A DNA stretch of 64,000 nucleotides from Posidonia oceanica. Lineage: Eukaryota; Streptophyta; Magnoliopsida; Alismatales; Posidoniaceae. Of this stretch, positions 12,356 through 25,700 are shown piece after piece. Within the stretch, counting starts at the first letter, position 1; every line of letters begins with the position of its first letter. A model generated the notes under the pieces. That model was not told the DNA's origin, did not search any database, and was given only the letters and a program-made list of their open reading frames with translations. Location: contig JAZBRS010000023.1 of assembly GCA_037176725.1 (NCBI GenBank), positions 31,925,001 to 31,989,000 of the forward strand. Direction: 5' to 3'. The translations under genes were made by a program, and so were the position numbers.

Positions 12356-12973
12356 CTAGAAAAATAATTTTTTAATTTCAGAATTTTTAATGCATAGTAA
12401 ATAAGAACAAAAATACTAATTTTAATCAAATACATAATTTCTAGTTTTTAATCAAATAATTCTCTAATCAACTAATGATAAGAACAAACTAACATGAAAA
12501 TATAAATCTAAATAACTTAGCAGTATAATAAAATATTATTGAAGTTACTGTGATGAAATAAAGTTACTCAGTAAAATCAAATTAGAATGCACTGCAAAGG
12601 TTACCACAATAGTTAGTTTTTCCTTCAGATGTACTTATTAAAAAAAAAAGAGAGAGCAATATTTGTTATCACTGTGAAATTAAATAAGGTTACCACAATA
12701 CTCTTACGTCCTAAAAGTAAAACACTCGTGAAAAACAACAGAGTAGAGAGAAACACAAGCCACACTCGTCAGAGTGGGAGAAGCAGCGAGCAAAGGCCGA
12801 GGGCTAGCGGGGAAACACCGGAGGGGAGGATGTCGCTCGCGGAGGCCAGTGGAAGCACCGGAGCAGAAGCGCCGGAGGGGGGATGCCACTCGCGGAAGCG
12901 CCGGAGGGGGGGAGTGAGGCCGGCGCAGGGGGGAGTTCGTGATCGGCCGTCGGAAAGAGATGAGTTTTCCTGA
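12356..12973 (-). other. copia 5' leader
   Basis: Untranslated leader between the PBS and gag on the minus strand. It contains an AT-rich half and a GC-rich half (about 12760-12960). The open frames here are compositional. Confidence 0.6.
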
Positions 12974-12986
12974 ACTTTGATACCAC
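12974..12986 (-). other. copia primer binding site (initiator tRNA-Met type)
   Basis: On the minus strand, just inside the 5' LTR, the sequence reads TGGTATCAAAG, matching the plant initiator-Met PBS TGGTATCAGAG except one base. Confidence 0.85.
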
Positions 12987-12987
12987 T

Positions 12988-13209
12988 TGTTGGTTTTCCG
13001 ATCTAAGTTGGGGACTCTGGCGAATGAGTCTTTCCAGAAAGATCCAATGTTTGCTTGCGTTTTTCTTAGATAAAGATAACACTTATTTGTAGTGGAGGCT
13101 ACCGTTTCATCCATAAATTTTGTCCCTAACCTTCTGTTTTTCCATAAAGATATTTTTCGAATCTCTAACTTCCTCTATCTTCGTGGTCTTCCTTGACTAC
13201 TTATTAACA
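12988..13209 (-). repeat. copia 5' LTR
   Basis: 222 bases, collinear with the other LTR, TGTTGG to TTAACA. It differs from the 3' LTR by about 30 substitutions and a 3-base indel by eye. Confidence 0.92.
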
Positions 13210-13214
13210 GTCTC

Positions 13215-14162
13215 TTTGGATCCTCCATGAGTTTACCTAGTCGGATCTGACTGATCTGTGTTTTTCATGTGGTCCCCTTCGTTATCTCAGTGACTGCACA
13301 TTATCGACCTTGGGGTACGCTTCCGTTTCGTATGATCCTTTTTTCTACTCTGGCTTTTGCTACATGTTAGGCACATAGTTAGATAAATGTATTAGAAGTT
13401 TTATATCTCTAGATTTACGATCTTCATCTTATGTGAATGTCATCTACCATTTGGTAATGGTATATATGTGTTTGATATTGTACGATCTCAACACAATGAT
13501 ACAAATGTACGGTAATAGAAAAATGACAAATAGAGAAATCCACGTGATTTGACAATCTCTAATTTACGGAGGAATACAGGAGATTCCATAATTTGTGAGA
13601 AATCGAGGGAGAATGCAAGATGTAAGCATAATGCCACAAATCCTAGAACAAACAACTGCAAAGAAGGAAATAGCGGAACTGCTTAAAATTAGAAATTTAG
13701 TCTCAATGAGATGGATGATGTCAAACACATATAAGCTCTCTCTCTCTCTCTCTATACACACACACACGTGTAAAAGAGATAATCAGCATATCTAAATTCC
13801 ACTTTTCTCAACATAGTCAAGTCATTTCCTTTAAAAAAAACAAGTCACGTAAATCAAGTGACATCAACAATATGCTACCGAGTATGCTTTATATATGATA
13901 TGCATTGGAAAACTAATGTTTCTTGGTGATAGATGTATGGCTCTAGACATTGTGCTTCTAGGTGCCAGAAGTATGGGATTTAATGTATTCCTTCAACACT
14001 TTCCCTTGTTTGTGTTTTATTTTTAGATCTTAAATGCACGTGTTTCCTCTTTTAAGGTTGGATCTACATCAAACCTTTTTGTCACTCTTGACGTTGAAGT
14101 TAATTTAGGACTGCGGCTAAATTAGTACATTCAGACTTGTATTTCGTTGAACGAGTAGTAAT
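13215..14162. other. Intergenic DNA
   Basis: No gene or transposon recognised. It contains a microsatellite at 13736-13767. Confidence 0.5.
13736..13767. repeat. (CT)n then (AC)n microsatellite
   Basis: A run of CT repeats passes directly into a short ACACACAC run. Confidence 0.85.
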
Positions 14163-14999
14163 TAGGGGTGCAAATAGATCGAATACAAATTAGATATATC
14201 CTTTATCATATTTGCATTTGTTTAAAAATTTTAAATACGGATACGAATATTTGTTGAATATCGAATACGAAAGAAAACAGATGTAGATCAAATCCAAATA
14301 TGTAAAAAAATAAATTTCAGTAGAATTTAGTACAGTTATAAACCTGATGAAATATTGGTATAGTAATTCATAAATAGTAAATTTATGTCATTTGACAAAA
14401 TATAATGACAAACATATCTTATAAATAGTAAAGTTACAATGACTAGAAGTATTGCAAATGGAGTCCATAAAGAGTAGATATGTCATTTACCATACTCATA
14501 CATAATACAAACACTTTTCAATATGATAATTTATTTCCATATTTAAGAATAAATATGAGTAAAAAAATAATCAAATCTCAAGTGAATACGAGATAAAATG
14601 AAAAAAATCAATTATAAATATGTTTTATAGTTTATAAATAAATTAATATAATATTTTTAATAATCATTATTTGTTCTAATTACAAATATTGGACAATGAT
14701 ATTTATTTTATATTATCACAATAAGTTAATAATAACATAATAAATATTTTAAATATATATTTTTGACATATATATATATATATATATCATTGGTGTAGTA
14801 GCTAAGGTCTTTGTTTGAGAAGAAATGTGATGTTTTCAAATCATAGGAAATACATTTTTTTAGAGTTTTCATATCCAGAAATTATAACAACATATTATAA
14901 TTTGAAAAATCTTATGAATCATTATCCGTACATTTGGATAATGATTGCACATTCGGATCCGGATTTTATCCGAACATTCGGATCTGTGTTGCATTCCTA
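14163..14999. mobile_element. Non-autonomous hAT-like element
   Basis: The left end TAGGGGTGCAAA and the right end (reverse complement TAGGAATGCAAC) form a TIR of about 11 bases with two mismatches, of the hAT type common in plants. The flanking octamers GTAGTAAT (14155-14162) and TTAGCAAG (15000-15007) agree at 5 of 8 positions, compatible with an old 8-bp duplication. The interior is about 840 bases, very AT-rich, with no transposase; a (TA)n run sits at about 14769-14787. GGATCCGGAT and ATTCGGATC motifs near the right end could be subterminal repeats. Confidence 0.5.
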
Positions 15000-15578
15000 T
15001 TAGCAAGTCTTCTTGTCTTTATGCATTTGTGATTTTTTTTCGTTGGATCTGTATAGCATACTTCAATTTCCATTGTGAATAATCGCTTCAAATGACGCGT
15101 TAGACATCAAGCACTGTGAATCCTTCTGACGTGGCTGTTTCATTCCATCAGAATAGTAACGATGGTGATGCGTCCATAATTTATAGTTGTAAACAGAGAA
15201 TTGCACATTCTCTTGAGCTAATTTCGGAAGAAAATTAAAATGAGCTTGAAAGTTAACCGTAACAGGCCTCCCATTCTATTCCAAGCATAACAGAACCACT
15301 GACTAAGACTAACCGTGTCTTTTTTCCAAGTTCTCAATCTCTTCTCTTCTCTTATCAGTTCTTCTCTCTCTTTTTTTTTTAAGTAGTAATAATTTCGATG
15401 GATTAAGCAGACTTGACTATAAAACCACCACCAAACAATAAAGATTTAGTTACAAAGAGAGACTCTTTAAGAAAATAGCGCATGATGATTGATCACAGAC
15501 AATGATTTGTAGGGAAAATTCAGCTATCTGATGTATGCAAAATAAACTACAAACAGTAGCAACCATCAGCTTTTTATT
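15000..15578. other. Intergenic DNA
   Basis: AT-rich with no recognisable gene or element end. Confidence 0.5.
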
Positions 15579-15794
15579 TGTAACATCTTAAATTTTTCTT
15601 TTTTGATTGTAGACATGTTTCGAAGGCATATTTTGGAAGTACGTTTTGAGTTTTCTTGAATTAAAACGTAGTAAACTTTGAGTGTGAGTTTGGTATTATA
15701 ATTAATGTCTTTTGACACGTGTTATGAGTGAAGGATTATTTATATAAGAAATTGATTATGATCGTGGCTTAAGTTGTTATTGTCAATTGAGCAT

Positions 15795-15832
<38 letters not shown>

Positions 15833-17565
15833 GTGGATATTTGCTTAATAAACTTGTGCTTAGGGGACCTACATGCACTCCTTTAGAATTTTGGATCAAA
15901 CCACAACCGCCAACTACATGTCGTGGCACATCAGCTTCATTGCAGCATGCATACAAGAAGTGAGAGTTTAGAAGATGGGGAGGAAGAGATGAAAACGATG
16001 AGTTGAAGGAGAGAAAGAAAGAGAAGAAGAAGACAAGAAACTGGAGAAGGAGAAGAAGAGAGGAGGAGGATACTGCATGCGCCCGCGCGTGAGAGAGAGA
16101 GGGGGCGGGAGTTTCGCCGACGGTCGAGAAGGAGAAGCGGGTGTGCGGATGCGCTACATGTGCTGTGGGTAGCTCGGCTACCACCGCAGCACCTCCGTGG
16201 TCGGCGAAACCACGGCGGGTTTTCGGCGTCGATCGGCGGGCTCAGACGGCGGGTCGTGAGTTGAGTTGTTGGGTTCATCTTTTTGTTTCCTTTGCCGCAA
16301 GCCTTACGGTGGTTTCCTCTAGCCGTGGAGGTTACACCGGAGTTTTCGTGTGAGGCGAGGTCGGATGTAAGGCTCTGGGTTGTCGTCGGCGAGCGCGTGG
16401 TGCTCCGGAGGCCGCGGCTGCTCAATTGGGTTCCCGGACGTGAGGTGAGTTCGATGAGGTTTGGGTTGCGTTTTCCGTCTCCTCTCGTGCATGCGGTTGA
16501 TCATAGCTTCCCTGTGCTTGAGAAGGTGCCGTGCTTGGAGAGTTGGAGGCGAGGCGACCGGAGCGGCGGTCAGGCTTCACCAGCGTGCTGTGTGCCCAGT
16601 TGGGGTGGATCATCTTCTCCAACGAGGTACACCCCGTCTATTCTCTCCTGTGCATGTACTCATGGGCTGAGTGTTCTTTTTGTATTTCTCCGACGTGCAT
16701 GCATCCGCATATCGCCACTGGCGAGTCGTCGTCTTCTTCTTCTTCCTTCCTCCCGCCGCCGCGTGCATGGTTACTGTGTTTATGTTGGTTTTGAGTCTTC
16801 GCTGCTGCACTATAAAAATTGCACACTAGCCCCGATACTTGTGGAATTTTTCTGTTGGTTTTTGTTAACTATTGCACTTGTGGAAAATTGCACTATGGTT
16901 CTCATATTTTTGGTATATCAATTATTAACTTTAGCAATGATATATGCATAGTTGAAAGAATCGATGCTTTGCATATAAACGAATATATACTTATATGAAA
17001 ATTGTTGTTGGTTTTGGCGTAATATTCCTTGTGAATGATTTTACATAGATTGAGGGGTTTTTTTTTCTTCTGTTAGAAGGAATTGTGCTATATTTAAAAA
17101 GATTTCTTGTGATATTGAAATAAGAATTTAAATGAGTTCCTTTCCACTGAATTCTATTTGTGAAGATCAAACAGTCAAGGAGGTTGAGGTCTGTGAATCA
17201 ATAGGACTGAGGCTGAGGTTCGGGAGCCAAGAGTGACAAAGGATCGTACTGGCGGACCAGGAGCAAGTGATACCACTGGAGGGTCATGTGCGAGGCTTAC
17301 GTTAAGGTTTCGAGTCAAGTGTTGGTAGGATCAGGGGTGAGAGTTCCTGGGTGGCTTAGGCGCAGAGACTTATGTACTGGTAGGGTTAGGGGTTTAGATT
17401 TTCCCTAGGTGGCCCGAGTACTGAGAACGTCAGTGGTGCATGCCCTGTGAGTGTTGGCTAGAGTATGATATGCACGTGCCTCGCTTCTGGTAACATTCCA
17501 AAGTAGACAGTTCTGAAGGATTCTTCACAAAGAGGGAAGGGACCTGGATATGGATGGGCTCCTTC
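15579..17565 (+). repeat. Old Tekay-type LTR, part 1 (interrupted by CACTA)
   Basis: It starts TGTAACATC, similar in style to the TGTAACGACC LTR start at 37331. Around 17200-17300 it is collinear with 33560-33620 (phrases like GGCGGACCAGGA and TGATACC at matching spacing). Its continuation after the CACTA (26822 onwards) is collinear with 33940-34820. An AT microsatellite (15797-15828) and a GC-rich block (16080-16650) lie inside. The open frames of the GC-rich block are on both strands and look compositional. Confidence 0.55.
15797..15828. repeat. (TA)n microsatellite
   Basis: About 16 uninterrupted TA repeats. Confidence 0.95.
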
Positions 17566-17830
17566 CACTACAAGAAAACCCCGATTTTAGCCATGGACAA
17601 TAAATCCGTGGTTAATTGATATGTTTAGCCACAGAATAGCCACAGGAATAGCCATGGATACATAAATTTCAATTAATAAAACAAAATATTATTTAGCCAC
17701 GGTCACATGCCGTGGCTAACTATGAAATATCCGTGGCTGAAATTTTTAGTTTAATAGAAACTTATTTTTGCCACAGAATAGCTACGAAATTTGACTGTAG
17801 CTAATATTAAAACTTTAAAATTTTAGCTAC
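17566..17830. repeat. Left TIR and subterminal repeats of CACTA-1
   Basis: CACTACAAGAAAA followed by repeated AGCCACGG / CCGTGGCTAA words in both orientations to about 17830. They match the set at the other end. Confidence 0.9.
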
Positions 17831-18072
17831 CGCCCCCATTCCCTCTTTCTTTCCTACGAAACCACTCAAATTTTCCACTGCCTCTTTCATTTACCACTGC
17901 CTCTTTCATTTCCTCCGCCCAAAGCCCCCAAAATCCCCTCCTCCTCCTCTGTTCTCCCTTCGCCGTCTTACGGCCCTACGCCTGTGCCCGCGCCCGCGTC
18001 TGCCGGTTACTCCTTCTCCGATTCTCCCTCCATCCTTCTTTCCTACGCCCGACTCCTACTCTAGTATCAAAC

Positions 18073-18157
18073 CCGTTTGTGAGGGTGTTGCTGGTGGAGA
18101 AGGACGACTCCACCAGGGAGATCATGGCGGCGCTGCTCAGGAAGTGCGGTTACAGAG
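18073..18157 (+). pseudogene. Captured exon of a pseudo-response regulator (receiver domain start)
   Basis: Translation gives VRVLLVEKDDSTREIMAALL and then RKCGYR, ending at a splice-like AGAG/GT boundary. This is the start of the receiver domain of plant PRR clock proteins (PRR7/PRR37 type), where the VLLVE-DDSTR-ALLRKC-YR pattern is diagnostic. Only about 28 codons are present. The preceding C-rich stretch (17870-18070) may be 5' UTR and upstream exon sequence of the same donor gene. The reading frame is undamaged over its length, but nothing follows in frame. Confidence 0.8.
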
Positions 18158-18565
18158 GTTTTTGACGGCTTTCTTCTAGCCTTCTTCTTTCTGGTGGTTG
18201 GATTTCTGATGGGAATGGGAGCTTTAGAGTTGTTTTTTTTACTTGTTTTGTTTTTGATCTGAAGCAACTAGTGGCTGAAGGAAGAGGATTTTTTTTTATA
18301 TTGTTTGCCTCCTAGTTGTAATTTGTTGTAGGACTAATTGAAATGAGGATTCAAAAGTTAATCTTTTTACTTGTTTTTTTTAAATCTAAAGCAGCTGGCT
18401 GTTGCTTGGAAGTTCTATATGCCTGTTTCTTTTGTTTTTTAGACGTTGCTCCAACGATTTGTTTCTGGTGGGGTGCTCAAGTTTGGATAAAAGATCAATT
18501 AAGTCATCTTTGAACACATGATATCCTATTTCTATCCTCAAGTTTATTGTCTATCCTTTCCACAG

Positions 18566-19567
18566 AGGTGGAATGATACCTATCACCATTTTCACATGGT
18601 CGATCCTAAGCAAACCTACTATCTGTCCATGGAGTATCTACAAGGGCGAGCATTGACTAATGCCATTGGAAATCTTGATCTTCGATCTGCATACTCTGAT
18701 TCTTTAAACAAATTGGGGCATGAACTTGAAGCAATATCTGAACAAGTATGCCATCCTTTCTTTTTTTCTTTTTTCCATGAAATGAGCACCATAATCATCC
18801 TTGATTCAAAAATCTCTAGGAGATTGATTCAAACATTCAAGTTGTCTTTTAAAGGGTCCCTTCAAGTTTTATTGATGAATTTTATCCAATCATTTTTCCT
18901 TTCATGAACATTAAAATAAATATAAACGATAACCGGAATATTGAGTTTTGTTGTTCAATCCAGCCAAGAATATAGATCTCTAGAGTCTGTGTTCTTCTCA
19001 TTGAGAAAAGCTGCAATTTTAGTTATTTTTTAGCACTACAAAGGACCTTTAGGTTTCAACTTTCAAGGAGAGTGTAGTAGTTTCACTAGAAAATTTCCAA
19101 CCTATCCACTGGAAGGTTTCATCTTCCTTCTGCTTATCTAAACCCATGACTTCATCATTTAATTTTTATTTAAATTTTTGCAGTGTGTCATTGTTATTTT
19201 TGTAACCACCTTGTTGCTTGTAGGAAAACGATGCAGCTCTTGGAAATGGAGGATTGGGTAGACTCGCTTCATGCTTTCTAGATTCAATGGCTACATTGAA
19301 TTTGTCAGTATGGGTTATGGTTTACGTTATAAATATGGACTTTTTAAACAACAAATTTCTTGGGAGGGCCAAGAAGAAGTTACTGATGATTGACTTGAGG
19401 TGTAATCAAGAATCAATCTATTTAACATTTATTTTAGTTCTTCTAGATCTGATTAAGTTCGTTTTGGTCATGTTTCAATAGAAGTTCAGTCCTTGGGAAA
19501 TTGTCAGGCATGATGTGATGTATCCTATCTGATTCTTTGGCAGTGTTGAGATCTCTCCTTCTGGTTC
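18566..19567 (+). pseudogene. Captured exons of an alpha-1,4-glucan phosphorylase
   Basis: Three exon-intron units are recognisable. Exon A, 18566-18745, gives RWNDTYHHFH, KQTYYLSMEYLQGRALTNAI and KLGHELE. Exon B, 19224-19399, gives [20 protein letters not shown]. Exon C, 19482-19567, gives SPWEIVRHDV and FFGSVE. AG and GT borders remain at each exon. These are the N-terminal half of plant starch phosphorylase (PHO1/PHS type); which isoform is uncertain. A one-base deletion after LSVW shifts exon B, and TGA replaces a Trp codon in DWLE and an Arg codon in YPIRFFG, so the copy is dead. The donor gene is elsewhere. Confidence 0.9.
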
Positions 19568-19581
19568 GTAAGTGCTACCTT

Positions 19582-22500
19582 TAGACATGTAAATCGGGTT
19601 GGGCCAGGCCGAGCCAGCCCGAATTTTTCCAGGCCCAGTGGGACTTGGTCCAGGCCGGGTCGGGCCGCTATAGTAACCGGGCTGGGCCGGCCCCAGTCAA
19701 CCACAGGGCTGGCCCAGCACGGCCCACGGCCCATGGTTGGCCAAGGCTGGGCCAGTCCATTCGGTTCATTTTTTTTTAAAAAAATTTAACCCTTTTTATT
19801 ATTAAATATTGATATCTAATATACATTAAAAAATTGAAAATTACATAATATATTTAAAATTTTACATCTTTACAATTTTTACATAAATATTTAAAAAATT
19901 ACATCTTAAAGTTGATGCCCGTTACATCTTAAAATTACATTTTAAATATTTAATCATGTGTGGAGCCCGTTTCGGTCCCCATGCCTATTGAAGTTGATGC
20001 CGTCTCGTCGTCTTCAGTATTACTCTTTAAGTTGAGTCTTTGGAGACGATCAACCGCATCGTACCAGTCTTTTAAACACACGGAGGCTTCTACAGACTTT
20101 TCTGATAATCTACATCTTTTATTACTTAAAACTCCTTTTCTTGCAGAAAATGCAGACTCCGACACCACAGTAGACGTCGGAATCGTTAGTAAATCTTTAG
20201 CCATTCTAGAAACTATAGGAAACCTAATTGTGGTATTAAACCACCATTTTAATATATCTAAGTTATCCGTTTCTGATTCACTAAATGCAAATTCACATTC
20301 TAAATAATTTTCTAATTCATTATTTGTTGATGATTTTACATATTTTTCCTTTTTCTTATTTAATCTATTCCAAAATGAATTACCAGTGCTACTACTAGTA
20401 TGTGATTCTACAGTACTAGATCTAGGTGCACTAGAACTACCTTCACCACATATTTTAACATATTCTTCAAATAATGTATATAAAGTAGTCTTAATTTTAT
20501 CATTAAATTCTTCTATTAAGTTACTTTTATTCATGTTATGAAAAATATCATCTATAAGTACCATACAATTAACTAATCTATGCCTAGGATTCATAATTTT
20601 TGCTAAACATGCCTACATTGGAGGATCATCCCAATAACTATTATATTTATGTTGCATTACTTGAATAATATTTACAAAACATGGTACTTCTCTATATTAC
20701 TGATAAATATTTGTAATATTAAATAAATAAATTAAAACTATATTACTAGTAGGATAATATTGACTAGATAATTGTTTAGTAGCATTATAAAAAAGTTCTA
20801 AAAAATTACGAATTATTTTAGAATTTTGCCAATCTTCATCATTTATCATATAATTAAATTTTACATTATAAAATACTGTAATTATGTGGTTATATGGTAA
20901 ACTTGAACTTAACATATCATAAGTTGAGTTCCATATATGTTGAACATCTAATTTAAATTTTTTAGGTCTTATACCATTTTTTGAACATAAATGCCTAAAT
21001 TCTTAATATCTTTTAGCTGATGTTTGAATAAATAAAATAGCTGATCTTATGTTTTCTATAAAAAGTCTAATGCAATCTATACTATCTTGTACAATTAAGT
21101 TTATTATGTGACAACAACATCTACAATGAAAGATTTCACCATTTAATATTGGTTTTAGATTTCTTTTTAATAAATGTATGACAACATTATTATTTGAAGC
21201 ATTATCAAAAGATATTGTATTAATTTTATAATATAAGTGAAATTCTTTAAAAATTTCTTCTAACATATTAGCTATAGCCTTACTAATATGTGGATGATCA
21301 AATATTCTAAAAGCTATTAATCTTTTTTGTAAGGTCCACTCTATGTCTATCTAATGTGCAGTTAAACATAGATATGGAAAATTATTAGGGCCTGTCCAAA
21401 CATCACAAGTTAATGATACTCTACATAATAAACTAAAAAATATTCTCATTATATTTTGTTTATCTTTTTTAAATGTTTTATAAATTAAATTTTTTGTAGT
21501 GTTTCTAGAATGACTTTTAAATTGTGGATTAAGACAATCTTGTACACAAGATTCAAATTTTTTATTTTCTGATAATGAAAATGGTTGTTCATTGTGTACT
21601 ATATATTTTGTTATACGTTCTTTTACTCATTCTGCATTATATTTCCAATTTACTAAACCACTAGAACCTATATGTAATTTAGATTGCCTTAAGTCTATGT
21701 TTTCTTCTTCATTGTGTGCAGCTAAATATTTTTGTAAATGCCTAGAAATGTGACCTACACCTCCACTCCTAGGACAAGTGTATCCTAGACCACAATAATT
21801 ATAATAACATCTATTTTCATCTGAAAGGTATAATGTTACATGTTCCCAAATCCATAAACTCTGTTTCCTAGGTTTTTTGGTGCTAGTGGATTGTGTAGGG
21901 GTGCCTTGATGTTGAGATTGGTCTGACTCCTGGGTTGGGATATAATCATGGCTTCCTATGTTTTCCATTATAAATATTTAAAGTATGAAAAAACAAATGG
22001 AAATTATGACTAGAGAATTTAACAGTAGAGAAAAACAGATGTAATAATTAATGTATGAATTATGATTATGAAACCTTTAACCCAAAAGTCCCAAAAATAG
22101 AGGGAGTAGAAGTAGAGAAATTTGAGGGATTAGAAGTAGAGAATTTTTATAGCTCAGAAGATTAGTAGAGTAGCAGTAGTAGCAGAGCCAGAGAAAAATT
22201 GAGCAAATCAGCAGACGGGAGATCGGAGACCGGAGTCCGGAGTGTGGGAGAATTGGCCACTTGAGAGAATTATGAGAGTGGAAGAATTGTGAGAGTAGGA
22301 GGATTATGAGTGTTGTAATAAGAGAGAAGAGTGAGTTGTGTGAAAAAATATGAATGTATGGTAGGGTATTTATAGGAAAATGAAGAGAAAAGAAGAGAAG
22401 AAAAGAGAAAAAAAAGAAGAAGTAAATATAACCGTTGGTAACCGTTAGCAACCAACGGCTATAAATATTTGGCAACGGCTCATTTAGCCGTTGCCAATGT

Positions 22501-22736
22501 TCGTTTTTTTTGTTTTCTTTTTCATTTTTACCAGGCCGGCCCACGTAGATTTGAGCGGGCCCATTGGGCCCACTTAACAGGCCCAAACGGGCTGGATTGA
22601 TTGGCCCGGGCTGGCCCGGGCCTATACCGGGCCTAGGCCGGGCCGGTCCATGATTTTCATGGGCCAGCCTAGGATGGGCCAAAATGCGGGCCAGGTCGGG
22701 CGAGCCAGGGCCGGCCCGATCCAATTTACATGTCTA
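19582..22736 (-). mobile_element. hAT transposon nested in CACTA-1
   Basis: The left end is TAGACATGTAAATCGGG; the right end is its inverted copy CCCGATCCAATTTACATGTCTA with small changes. Flanking octamers GCTACCTT (19574-19581) and GTTACCTT (22737-22744) match at 7 of 8 positions, the hAT signature. Both ends carry subterminal GGCCC-rich repeats. The transposase remnant lies on the minus strand. The site of insertion is just after glucan phosphorylase exon C. Confidence 0.95.
19950..21968 (-). pseudogene. hAT transposase with BED zinc finger, broken
   Basis: On the minus strand the N-terminal piece (21968-21627) has a degenerate BED finger with CYYNYCG and HISRHLQK. Middle pieces (21266-21003, 20915-20697) carry SFDNASNN and HCRCCCHIINLIVQD of the catalytic domain. 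The C-terminal piece (20594-19950) carries LDILKWWFN, FPIVSRMAKDLLTIP and VVSESAFSARK, the hAT dimerisation region. This is the plant RICESLEEPER/DAYSLEEPER-like layout. At least three stops or frameshifts separate the pieces, so the element is not autonomous now. The BED finger has lost spacing or a residue relative to the usual CxxC...HxxxH. Confidence 0.88.
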
Positions 22737-22744
22737 GTTACCTT

Positions 22745-25700
22745 CCAAAACAAGATTTTACTTTAAGCATCACGAAGTTGAAACTCGATCTACTATCTTG
22801 TGACCTAATATTTCTTGCAAATAATAGCATGATGGAAGTAATGTTGTTGGTATTGCTTTGCCTTAGAAACTTATCTTAAGATTCCGAGTTGACCATGTTA
22901 TCATCCTATAAAACGGTTGTCATTTGACACTTTTTTCAAAGAAGAATAGTTGGTTATACGTTGGCTTCTTATCGAAGAATATGTCATATTGGTTTGAATT
23001 TACATTTGTCTACTCTCACCAAGCTACTGGTGTTTAGTTAGATTTAGCTTTTAAATCTCACATAAAATTAAAGCTCACTCATTTCATGTAGTAAGTGAAA
23101 GATGGAAAAAGAGAAATCGACAACTTGTGTTGATATCAAAGGTGGAGTACAAAATGTAGAGAAGAACTTATGCGATACTTTCCTTGGACTAGTACTAGGC
23201 TAGTAGCCTGTGAAACTCACCCTTATATGTCTAGAAGTAGCAGGAACTCTCTTAAGAATGAAAATAATAGGAACTATTTTCTGTGAATAACACTATTGAC
23301 ATTCGCAATAAAAAAGAGAAAGATGCTATTATAGTTGCTATTATAGTCTAGATTGGGTGCTCAAAGATATCAAGTTTATTTTAGATTTTGTAGCACGTCA
23401 TATGTCAACTTGTGGTGTATACTTGTCCTTTGAGGCTTTGACTCAAGCAACTTACTGTTGTTTAAGATTACTTAAGTGCTATTACAAATTTAGCAAGTTA
23501 GATTGTGTTTCTATTTTACTTTTTTCTAGAATCTTGTATGTTTCATGTAAGTTATCTTAGTTTTCTTTCATAGTAGTTCATGATTGTTTTCTTTTATTTA
23601 TATGTATGTATGTGGATGATTTAAAATTTTCTGCCTTAGGGCCCACCAGGCACTGGAAAAACACAGACGATTCTTGGACTTCTTAGTGTTGTCCTACATT
23701 CTGTACCAGAAAGAGTACAGTTTATGTAAGTTCTTTTCCTTTGTACAAATGGTCTGATTCATATATGAGAAACATTGTAATTTAAAGAGTTTTTCTTTTC
23801 CTGCCATTGCTAATCTATTAACATGAGTGAGCTTTTGCAAAATATCATCATAATATTTAGTGATAAGGAAAGCTCATGCTTTGCTCACTTGTTTTTTGCA
23901 ATAATTATTTAACTGTGTAGGAATGGAGTATTTTGTTGATTCTGTAAAGATTATAAAAATTCCTACCTTTATGTTGATTGTATTTTGTTTTGCTACCTTT
24001 AAGTTGTAACAATTCCTACCTTTAAGTTGTTTCTTTCCTCTTGGAATTGACTCTTTAAAGTTCATGTGGAAATATTTATGGTTGTTCTATAATCTATTTG
24101 TCTTTCATGTATTTTGGGATTCTGTTATATTTGTTTTTTGAATGGCATAGTAGTTGTCCATTGCAACGACTATCTTAAAGACCCAGGTTTGAAAAAAGAA
24201 GTAAATGCATACATTGACAGTGAATTTTTTTTCTATTTATGATTGTAATTATCTATGTGTATGTCTTCAATCTTGAACCTCTTGAATTGTTTTTCCTAGT
24301 ATATCTTCTTTTACAATGTAGCGTAAATATTCCTTTGTTGACGGTAGTACTAAGAAAGTTATTATTTAGTTGTTTTAATTGGCATACTCATAATTTATGT
24401 TTCTCTGATTCAGTACTCCACAACAAGCAAGTTTATATCTAATTGTTAAAATTGATATACTCATAATTTCTGCCTTTTCTGTTTCACTATCAATATCACT
24501 TGAAGTGCTGGCTTGCAATGGAAGACTGCATGTGTCCCGAACTAGTACCATGTTCTCTATGGCAGGGTATCCGTTTCTGGCTCTATATGCACCCAAAGGT
24601 CTAATTGCTTTCCCATGATAGATGGTGGTTGTCTTGACAATTTGGTTCTTTCAGAGGCAGTTCAATTCACTTTGTGGAAATTCCATTCTTTAGAATTTTC
24701 TTCGACAAAATAATACTGGAAAATTATTGTGGCAAGTATTTGGAGTAGAGTCTGCATCTTTGTGCCTCTTTGGAATACACGAACAAGAGGAAATCATGTG
24801 GGATGCATTTAAGCATGGTGTGGATAATTTGGACATTGAAATTTCTGTTGCCATTCTTTTTACTCGTACTTTTACTTACAAAGGCTTAGCAATAACCTTA
24901 TTGGTTTACTTTAGATTTTGGAAACAGTGTACTTTTAACATTGATTTTTTTACTGTACCTTATGGACATTTTGGAAATGTTATTCAATTAAAAGTAATTC
25001 TTTTGTTTATTGTATATTGTAATTGGATCAGGAAAAGGTAATGTTTGGTTCCTTTATCCCAACAAGCATGCACCTACAAGGTCCCTTCAAGATATCTTCC
25101 TTCATGGATCTTTGACAAAGACAAAGAACCTAGAATCACTGGTATATTTCCATATTTTCCCAATCCCATATCATATCAACTGGTACATAACCATGCAGTA
25201 ATTTATAAAATATTATCAAGATCTTCCATGAGTAGGGTTTATGTTACTGAATTACCAAGATCTCTTTCTCATATCACTTGACCTGAGAAATTTTGAGATA
25301 AGCTTATCACATGACCTGATAGCTTCTAACGATTATTGGAATGTGTCAAATACTATGTCTTTGGCTTGTTACTTGACCAAAGAGAATAGCATGAGCAAAT
25401 TTATTCACCTACTAAGATTTTTTTTACCATTTGAACATTTGCTATTGTCGGAATTCTTCATATCACAGTCTTTGAGAGACACAGTCAAATGTTAGTTTAG
25501 TCTTTAGCTTATCTTCTTCTTAACAACACAGGAAACTCACAGACATTTATTTGCTAATGAATACTGGGTAAAATGTAAGTTTATTGACGTGTTATGTTTT
25601 TTATTAAACTGCATGCTTGTGCCTTAGCCGCCTTGGTGGGTTAGTCTTCATAACCTTGGAAAAGCCTTCAGTTAAGTTCAATTTAAACATCAGTTTGGAT

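Larger units (their letters stand above)
7983..13209 (-). mobile_element. Ty1/copia LTR retrotransposon, full length but decayed
   Basis: Two LTRs of about 225 bases (7983-8207 and 12988-13209) flank gag-pol remnants on the minus strand. Both LTRs run TGTTGG to TAACA. A primer binding site and a polypurine tract are at the expected inner borders. The flanking pentamers are GCCTC (7978-7982) and GTCTC (13210-13214), a target-site duplication with one change. By eye the LTRs differ at about 30 of 222 positions, mostly transitions, so the insertion is old. Confidence 0.93.

Noticed and set aside
16283..16951. A 222-codon open frame as a gene
   Set aside because: It lies in a GC-rich LTR-like region, has overlapping frames of similar length on both strands, and shows no family motif.
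24480..24600. Captured exon reading AGYPFLALYAPKG
   Set aside because: It slightly recalls UBX-type or thioredoxin-like sequences, but too short and not convincing.
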